From NCBI RefSeq assembly GCF_030272695.1, contig NZ_JARFYN010000026.1:1-64000 (forward strand): a stretch of DNA of 64,000 bases. Direction: 5' to 3'. The position numbers and the translations under genes were made by a program. Shown here piece by piece: positions 58,776 through 64,000 of the stretch. This DNA is from Martinezella calliandrae (GTDB lineage: Bacteria; Pseudomonadota; Alphaproteobacteria; Rhizobiales; Rhizobiaceae). How positions within the stretch are numbered: the stretch's first letter is position 1; each line of letters opens with the position of its first letter. The notes below the pieces were generated by a model. It was not told the origin of the DNA. It ran no database searches and worked only from the letters and a program-made list of their open reading frames with translations.

Positions 58776-59222
58776 ATGCCTCAGTTTGAAACGCACCGCC
58801 CTGTCCCGCACTCGCCTGACCAGATGTTCGACCTCGTCGCCGATGTCGAGCGCTATCCGGAATTTCTGCCTCTTTGCGAGGCGCTGGTTGTCCGCAATCG
58901 CAAGGAGCGCGACTGCAAGATCCTGCTGATTGCAGATATGACCGTCGGCTACAAGGCGATCCGCGAGACCTTTACGACGCAGGTGCTGCTGAACAAGCCG
59001 GAGCGGGCCATCGATGTGAAATATATCGACGGGCCATTCAAATATCTCGACAACCGCTGGCGCTTCACGCCGTTGGAAAACGGCGGCTGCAGCATTGATT
59101 TTTTCATCGACTATGAGTTCAAGAGTCGCATCCTCGGCGCCCTGATGGGATCGATGTTCGATCGCGCTTTCCGTATGTTCACGGATGCTTTCGAGACACG
59201 TGCGAAGAAGATCTACGCCTGA
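58776..59222 (+). CDS. RatA/Coq10-type START-domain protein (type II toxin-antitoxin RatA family)
   Basis: This 148-residue helix-grip protein starts MPQFETHRPVPHSPDQMFDL. It has the hallmark PDQMFDLVADVERYPEFLPL and FKYLDNRWRFTPLENGGCSI. This is the family of ubiquinone-binding Coq10 and RatA; in alphaproteobacteria the Coq10 role is more likely, binding ubiquinone for the respiratory chain. The start is the ATG at 58776. It follows the P-loop gene by 9 bases, and its stop is 14 bases from the convergent CinA gene. Confidence 0.92.
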   Translation: MPQFETHRPVPHSPDQMFDLVADVERYPEFLPLCEALVVRNRKERDCKILLIADMTVGYKAIRETFTTQVLLNKPERAIDVKYIDGPFKYLDNRWRFTPLENGGCSIDFFIDYEFKSRILGALMGSMFDRAFRMFTDAFETRAKKIYA

Positions 59223-59236
59223 GGCGGGAGTAGGTG

Positions 59237-59734
59237 CTACTTGCCAAGAGTGATCAGCATTTCCAATGCGGCCTTCAAAGTAGCAAGTCGAACCTTGTCG
59301 CGGCCAATATCGCCATAACGCATTTCATGATGGATGAGTGAGCCGCTACGCGCCTTGGCGGCGAGGTGGACCAGTCCGACGGGCTTTTCCGCAGAGCCGC
59401 CACCGGGTCCGGCAACTCCGGTGACTGCGACGGCGAAGTCAGCCCGGGAGCGGAAAAGGGCGCCGTGCACCATTTGCAGTGCCGTCTCTTTCGAGACAGC
59501 ACCGAACTGCATCAGCGTCTGCTCTTGAACACCGAGCATCTCCATCTTCGCCTTATTCGTGTAGGTGACGAAGCCGCGCTCGACGACGGCCGATGAGCCG
59601 GGAATTTCCGTCAAGGCACCCACGATCAGCCCGCCGGTACAGGATTCCGCCGTGGCCACCATCCAACCCTTCGCCGTGAAATCGGTGATAATGCCGTGGG
59701 CGAGCGCCAAAATATCGTCGGGAAAATGGGTCAT
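59237..59734 (-). CDS. CinA C-terminal family protein (nicotinamide-nucleotide amidase)
   Basis: This 165-residue protein starts MTHFPDDILALAHGIITDFT. The core TAESCTGGLIVGALTEIPGS carries the catalytic Ser and Thr. Also visible are FVTYTNKAKMEMLGV and AVTGVAGPGGGSAEKPVGLV. It is the stand-alone PncC/YgaD form, which converts nicotinamide mononucleotide to nicotinic acid mononucleotide. It overlaps ispDF by four bases on the same strand. Confidence 0.94.
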   Translation of the reverse strand: MTHFPDDILALAHGIITDFTAKGWMVATAESCTGGLIVGALTEIPGSSAVVERGFVTYTNKAKMEMLGVQEQTLMQFGAVSKETALQMVHGALFRSRADFAVAVTGVAGPGGGSAEKPVGLVHLAAKARSGSLIHHEMRYGDIGRDKVRLATLKAALEMLITLGK

Positions 59735-60951
59735 GCCTTGCCTCCGCGATAAACGACCGTCGCCGTAGCGATGGCCGCAATGCCCTCGCGGCGGCCGACA
59801 AAGCCGATCTTTTCATTGGTGGTCGCCTTCACAGAGCAGCGCTCGAGGTCGATCCCCAGGAACTCCGAGAGCTTGGCGCGCATGGCCTCGCGGTGCGGCC
59901 CGACCTTTGGAGCTTCGGCAATTAGCGAGACATCGGCATTCATGATTGTGCCGCCGTGATCGCGGACGATCTTCGCCGCATGTTCGATGAAGATGCGGGA
60001 AGGGGCTCCCTTCCACTTTGGATCGGAGGGTGGAAAGTGGTCGCCTATGTCGCCTGCACCGCAGGTGGCGAGCAAGGCGTCGGTGAGCGCATGCAGCGCG
60101 ACATCCGCGTCCGAATGGCCCTGTAGCTTCTGGTCATGCGCAATGAAGACGCCGCACAGTGTCACGCCGTTGCCCGGTCCGAGCTGGTGGACATCGTAGC
60201 CGTTGCCGGTGCGCACATCCGGCAGCAGGCCGGCGCAAAGCTTTTCATCGGCCATGGCGATATCCCTTTTGACCGTCAATTTAACATTGTCCGAACTGCC
60301 GGCAACAAGCGTCACCGGCAGGCCGCTCCATTCGGCGATCGCGGCGTCGTCGGTGAAATCAGTCTTGTTCTCGCCAGCGGCTTTTTCATGCGCCGCCAGA
60401 ATATCAGCGTATCGGAAGGACTGAGGCGTCTGCGCGGCGTAGAGCCCAGCGCGGGGCACGGTTTCCGTCACCCGTGCATCGGCGCCCGCCCGTTTCAGCG
60501 TATCCGTTACCGGCATGGCGGGCAGGACGGCGGGTGCGCCGGCAGCCAGTGCCGCAGCGACGCGATCGAGCAGAGCATGGTCGAAGAATGGCCGTACGGC
60601 ATCATGGATCATAACATGTGTGACACCGGCATCTTCCAATTGCCGCAGCCCGGCAAGCACCGATTGCTGGCGGGAAGCGCCGCCGAAAGCCGTCGCGACT
60701 TCAGGCGAATCGGCAAGTTGTTGCAGCGCGGCCTGGAGCAGTGCTTCGTCGTCGCGATGGATGACGATCACGATTTTTGACGCCTGCGGCCATGTCACGA
60801 ATTTTTCAAGCGTATGCGCAATAACCGACCGGCCGCCGATCGGGCGATACTGCTTCGGACCCTCCTCGGGCGATCCCGCCCGCTCGCCACGCCCGGCAGC
60901 AACGATTACGATTCCGACCGACATCGGTTGCATTGAGTGCATTTGCGTCAT
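59731..60951 (-). CDS. ispDF: Bifunctional IspD/IspF of the MEP isoprenoid pathway
   Basis: This 406-residue fusion starts MTQMHSMQPMSVGIVIVAAG. The IspD part (residues about 10-240) has VAAGRGERAGSPEEGPKQYR and IHDAVRPFFDHALLDR (CTP:MEP cytidylyltransferase). The IspF part starts at RTGNGYDVHQLGPGNG and contains LQGHSDADVALHALTDALL, with metal-binding Asp/His and DIGDHFPPSD. It makes CDP-ME and the cyclic MEcPP. The start at 60951 has GGGGG close by; ATGs further in would also leave the IspD motif intact. Downstream cinA overlaps. Confidence 0.95.
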   Translation of the reverse strand: MTQMHSMQPMSVGIVIVAAGRGERAGSPEEGPKQYRPIGGRSVIAHTLEKFVTWPQASKIVIVIHRDDEALLQAALQQLADSPEVATAFGGASRQQSVLAGLRQLEDAGVTHVMIHDAVRPFFDHALLDRVAAALAAGAPAVLPAMPVTDTLKRAGADARVTETVPRAGLYAAQTPQSFRYADILAAHEKAAGENKTDFTDDAAIAEWSGLPVTLVAGSSDNVKLTVKRDIAMADEKLCAGLLPDVRTGNGYDVHQLGPGNGVTLCGVFIAHDQKLQGHSDADVALHALTDALLATCGAGDIGDHFPPSDPKWKGAPSRIFIEHAAKIVRDHGGTIMNADVSLIAEAPKVGPHREAMRAKLSEFLGIDLERCSVKATTNEKIGFVGRREGIAAIATATVVYRGGKA

Positions 60952-61171
60952 AAACCCCCAGGGATGAAAGGCTTTCGCCCCAGCATGATCTCCAAAGGTG
61001 TAGAGCAGTTTTGGGACAGGATCATGCCAGGCAGATCGCCAAAGTGGGATCTCGTTCCAGCAGGGTCTATCGCCTCGAATGCGTATTTTCCAGCATTTGC
61101 CCGAAAAATATCGGCATTCTCCGAAACCTCTTGGCAAGCTTCGTAAGACTGTCTAAAAATAGTGCAGATAT

Positions 61172-62200
61172 ATGGTGTGCCTGAAAGATAATCATTTGTT
61201 TTTGCCCGAGCTTGCAGCCCCATTTTCCATCGGCCCGGTGCCAATCCGCAATCGCGTGATCCTCGCGCCGATGTCGGGTGTGACCGATTTGCCTTTCCGA
61301 CAACTTGCGTTGCGTTATGGGGCTGGCCTGGTCGTGACCGAGATGGTCGCCAGTCGCGAATTGGTGCAGAACACGGCCGAATCCTGGGCGCGGCTGAGGA
61401 GCGCCGGGCTGAAGCCGCATATGGTGCAACTCGCCGGTCGCGAGGCGCACTGGATGGCCGAGGCGGCCAGGATCGCCGCCGATAATGGCGCTGACATCAT
61501 CGATATCAATATGGGTTGCCCGGCCAAGAAGGTCATCGGCGGCTATTCCGGTTCGGCGCTGATGCGTGATCCGGATCATGCGCTGAGCCTGATCGAGGCG
61601 ACGGTCAAGGCGGTCGATATTCCCGTGACGCTGAAGATGCGGCTCGGCTGGGACGAAAGCTCCATCAACGCGCCGCACATTGCCCGCCGTGCGGAGGCGG
61701 CCGGGATTGAGCTCGTGACCATCCATGGCCGCACTCGCATGCAATTCTACCAGGGCAGGGCGGATTGGGACGCGATCGGCGCTGTGCGTGATGTCATCTC
61801 CATTCCGCTGGTCGCCAATGGCGATGTCGACACGCCCGAGGACGCACGAGAGATACTCCGCCGCTCGGGCGCCGATGCCATCATGGTCGGCCGCAGCTGT
61901 CAGGGGCGGCCATGGCATGCTGGCGTGCTTGCCGGCCACAGTGAACCGGATCGCAGTGAGATCGCCGATATCGCCCTTGAGCATTATCAGATGATGCTGG
62001 CGTTCTACGGCGAAGACGTTGGCATTCGCCATGCCCGCAAACATCTCGGCTGGTATCTGGACCGTTACGCTCCCACCGTAACAGGCGCTGAAAAGGCAGG
62101 GATCATGACGTCGAAAGACGGGAGCGATGTGGCGGCATTGTTCCATGCGGCACTGCAGGCCGGGTCCGATCTCGCCCAAGACGTCCAGGAGGCCGCATGA
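61172..62200 (+). CDS. dusB: tRNA dihydrouridine synthase DusB (NifR3)
   Basis: This 342-residue flavoenzyme reduces uridines in tRNA. The FMN-binding TIM barrel has LAPMSGVTDLPFRQLALRYG, INMGCPAKKVIGGYSGSALM with active-site Cys, and ELVTIHGRTRMQFYQGRADW. It is 221 bases from ispDF, divergent from it, and overlaps ntrB by ATGA. The dusB(nifR3)-ntrBC order is the classical arrangement of rhizobia and Rhodobacter. Confidence 0.96.
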   Translation: MVCLKDNHLFLPELAAPFSIGPVPIRNRVILAPMSGVTDLPFRQLALRYGAGLVVTEMVASRELVQNTAESWARLRSAGLKPHMVQLAGREAHWMAEAARIAADNGADIIDINMGCPAKKVIGGYSGSALMRDPDHALSLIEATVKAVDIPVTLKMRLGWDESSINAPHIARRAEAAGIELVTIHGRTRMQFYQGRADWDAIGAVRDVISIPLVANGDVDTPEDAREILRRSGADAIMVGRSCQGRPWHAGVLAGHSEPDRSEIADIALEHYQMMLAFYGEDVGIRHARKHLGWYLDRYAPTVTGAEKAGIMTSKDGSDVAALFHAALQAGSDLAQDVQEAA

Positions 62201-63351
62201 GTTCCAAATCCAATTCCGGAGCGGCGGATAACATGGGCACCGTGGCCATGGCCGTTCTCAACGCGATCCAGAACCCCGTCGTCATGGTCGACGAGGCTGG
62301 CCTGATCGCGTTCGCCAATTGGGAGGCTGAAGCCTTCTTCGGCGCCAGCGCCTCACATCTGGCGCGCCATGAAATTTCCACCTTCATTCCCTTCGGCAGT
62401 CCGCTGCTTGCGCTGATCGACCAGGTGCGCGAGCGCCGCGGCCCGGTCAACGAATATCGCGTCGATCTCAGCTCGCCGCGCCTCGGTCAGGACAAGCTGG
62501 TGGATATCTACGTCGCGCCTGTGTCGAGCGAGCCCGGCGCCGTGGTGATTGTTTTCCAGGAACGGTCCATGGCCGACAAGATCGATCGGCAGTTGACCCA
62601 TCGCGCCGCCGCTCGCTCGGTGACTGGCCTCGCATCGATGCTGGCGCATGAGATTAAAAATCCGCTTTCCGGCATCCGGGGCGCGGCCCAACTGCTCGAA
62701 CAGTCGGTAGAGGATGACGACCGCGGGCTGACGCGCCTCATCTGCGACGAGACCGATCGAATCGTCTCGCTGGTCGACCGCATGGAGGTCTTCTCCGACG
62801 AGCGTCCGATCGACCGCGTGCCGGTCAATATCCATTCCGTCCTCGACCATGTTAAGGCGGTCGCCAAGGCGGGTTTTGCCCGCAATATCAAGGTCACCGA
62901 GAACTACGACCCGTCGCTGCCAGCGGTTTACGCCAACAGGGACCAGCTCGTGCAGATTTTCCTCAATCTGGTGAAGAACGCTGCCGAAGCCATTGGCGAC
63001 CGGCCTGATGGCGAGATCATGCTGACGACGGCTTATCGACCGGGTATCCGCCTTTCCGTTGCCGGCACGCGCGAGAAAATCTCGTTGCCGCTCGAGTTCT
63101 GTGTGATCGACAACGGTCCCGGCGTGCCGGCCGACCTCTTGCCGCATCTATTCGACCCGTTCATCACTACGAAGACGAACGGGACGGGTCTCGGTCTGGC
63201 GCTTGTCGCCAAGATCATCGGTGACCATGGTGGTATCGTCGAATGCGATAGCCAGAACCATCGCACCACTTTCCGCGTCCTGATGCCTGCCTCCAAGGGC
63301 ACCACGCTTGAAGACGCTCCTCTTGCGAACTCTACAGGGACTACTCGATGA
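62197..63351 (+). CDS. ntrB: Nitrogen regulation sensor histidine kinase NtrB
   Basis: This 384-residue cytosolic kinase/phosphatase has a PAS domain (residues about 15-120: ILNAIQNPVVMVDEAG-like segment LNAIQNPVVMVDEAGLIAFA). The phosphoacceptor His151 lies in LAHEIKNPLSGIRGAAQLLE. The N-box YANRDQLVQIFLNLVKNAAE and G-boxes VIDNGPGVPADLLPHLFDPF and TGLGLALVAKII are intact. In rhizobia its activity depends on the PII protein and nitrogen status. It overlaps ntrC by ATGA. Confidence 0.96.
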   Translation: MSSKSNSGAADNMGTVAMAVLNAIQNPVVMVDEAGLIAFANWEAEAFFGASASHLARHEISTFIPFGSPLLALIDQVRERRGPVNEYRVDLSSPRLGQDKLVDIYVAPVSSEPGAVVIVFQERSMADKIDRQLTHRAAARSVTGLASMLAHEIKNPLSGIRGAAQLLEQSVEDDDRGLTRLICDETDRIVSLVDRMEVFSDERPIDRVPVNIHSVLDHVKAVAKAGFARNIKVTENYDPSLPAVYANRDQLVQIFLNLVKNAAEAIGDRPDGEIMLTTAYRPGIRLSVAGTREKISLPLEFCVIDNGPGVPADLLPHLFDPFITTKTNGTGLGLALVAKIIGDHGGIVECDSQNHRTTFRVLMPASKGTTLEDAPLANSTGTTR

Positions 63352-64000
63352 CAGCTACGATCCTTGTCGCCGACGACGATGCGGCTATCCGTACCGTGCT
63401 CAATCAAGCTTTGAGTCGCGCGGGCTACGATGTGCGCATCACGTCCAACGCCGCCACGCTCTGGCGTTGGGTTTCCGCCGGCGAAGGCGACCTCGTTGTA
63501 ACCGACGTCGTCATGCCTGACGAAAACGCCTTCGACCTTTTGCCGCGCATCAAGAAAGCAAGACCCGAACTGCCCGTTCTGGTCATGAGTGCGCAAAACA
63601 CCTTCATGACAGCGATCAAGGCCTCGGAAAAGGGCGCCTATGATTATCTGCCGAAGCCTTTCGATCTGACGGAACTGATCGCTATTATCGGCAGGGCATT
63701 GTCGGAACCGAAGCGCAAGCCTGCCAAGCTCGACGACGACATGCAGGACGGCATGCCGCTGGTCGGTCGTTCAGCCGCCATGCAGGAAATCTACCGCGTG
63801 CTGGCGCGCCTGATGCAGACCGATCTGACGCTGATGATCACTGGCGAGTCCGGCACCGGCAAAGAGCTGGTGGCCCGCGCACTGCATGACTACGGCAAGC
63901 GCCGCAATGGCCCCTTCGTTGCCATCAACATGGCCGCGATCCCGCGCGACCTGATCGAATCCGAATTGTTCGGTCATGAGAAGGGCGCCTTCACCGGTGC
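63348..64000 (+). CDS. ntrC: Nitrogen regulation response regulator NtrC (5' part)
   Basis: 217 codons are present before the window ends. The receiver domain has the phosphoacceptor Asp53 in VVTDVVMPDE and the conserved Lys in DYLPKPFDL. The AAA+ sigma-54 activation domain begins with Walker A ITGESGTGKELVARALHDYG, then FVAINMAAIPRDLIESELFG and the GAFTGA loop at the very end of the window. It activates sigma-54 promoters for nitrogen assimilation. The DNA-binding domain is outside the window. Confidence 0.97.
   Translation, partial: MTATILVADDDAAIRTVLNQALSRAGYDVRITSNAATLWRWVSAGEGDLVVTDVVMPDENAFDLLPRIKKARPELPVLVMSAQNTFMTAIKASEKGAYDYLPKPFDLTELIAIIGRALSEPKRKPAKLDDDMQDGMPLVGRSAAMQEIYRVLARLMQTDLTLMITGESGTGKELVARALHDYGKRRNGPFVAINMAAIPRDLIESELFGHEKGAFTG

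Overview
The window is a chromosomal segment from an alphaproteobacterium of the Hyphomicrobiales, most likely a Rhizobium species. The evidence is a complete aapJQMP general amino-acid ABC transporter, a LexA box of the alphaproteobacterial direct-repeat type (GAAC-N7-GAAC) in front of lexA, a fused ispDF, a pyruvate dehydrogenase operon whose E1-beta subunit carries its own lipoyl domain, an EipB-type envelope protein, LpxI instead of LpxH, and the dusB(nifR3)-ntrB-ntrC cluster. I see no insertion sequence, prophage, integron or CRISPR array. The region is mostly housekeeping core genome with small accessory patches.

Layout. 1-3.2 kb: the start of an SOS-associated YedK peptidase, a DUF3309 miniprotein, an NDUFS4-like complex I protein, tRNA-Arg(TCT), a small membrane protein, a LysE exporter divergent from an Lrp/AsnC regulator, and a short hypothetical. 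3.3-7.6 kb: the aap operon. 8-13.7 kb: metC, an FAD monooxygenase, a CHCC zinc protein, an alpha/beta hydrolase, a crotonase-fold protein without the usual catalytic glutamates, cysE and DUF3126. 14-17.7 kb: phasin, clpS and clpA. 17.7-20.6 kb: a minus-strand operon ridA, glycerophosphodiesterase, GNAT/FemAB-like protein, HIT protein. 20.7-26.2 kb: eipB, then a tightly overlapped four-gene locus (TelA, solute-binding/VWA lipoprotein, XpaC, Tat-type solute-binding protein). 26.3-40.2 kb: translation factors and the envelope superoperon rpsB-tsf-pyrH-frr-uppS-cdsA-rseP-bamA-lpxD-fabZ-lpxA-lpxI-lpxB, in which rseP carries three tandem PDZ units. 40.2-46 kb: gltA, a decayed comEC, lexA, DUF2721 and a large MscS-type channel. 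46.4-57.9 kb: VOC protein-kdsA, eno, ftsB, pdhABC, SGNH hydrolase, lpd, two GlsB-type membrane proteins and lipA. 58-64 kb: a P-loop kinase-like protein, RatA/Coq10 protein, cinA-type amidase and ispDF on the minus strand, then dusB-ntrB-ntrC running off the window.

Functional themes: amino-acid uptake and nitrogen control; sulfur amino acid metabolism (cysE, metC); lipid A, Kdo and outer membrane assembly; and central carbon (eno, PDH complex with its own lipoamide dehydrogenase and lipoate synthase, gltA). The most unusual items are the TelA/XpaC/dual solute-binding locus, the triple-PDZ RseP and the internally deleted comEC. Function calls rest on reading protein sequence and remembered family features; no database search was run.
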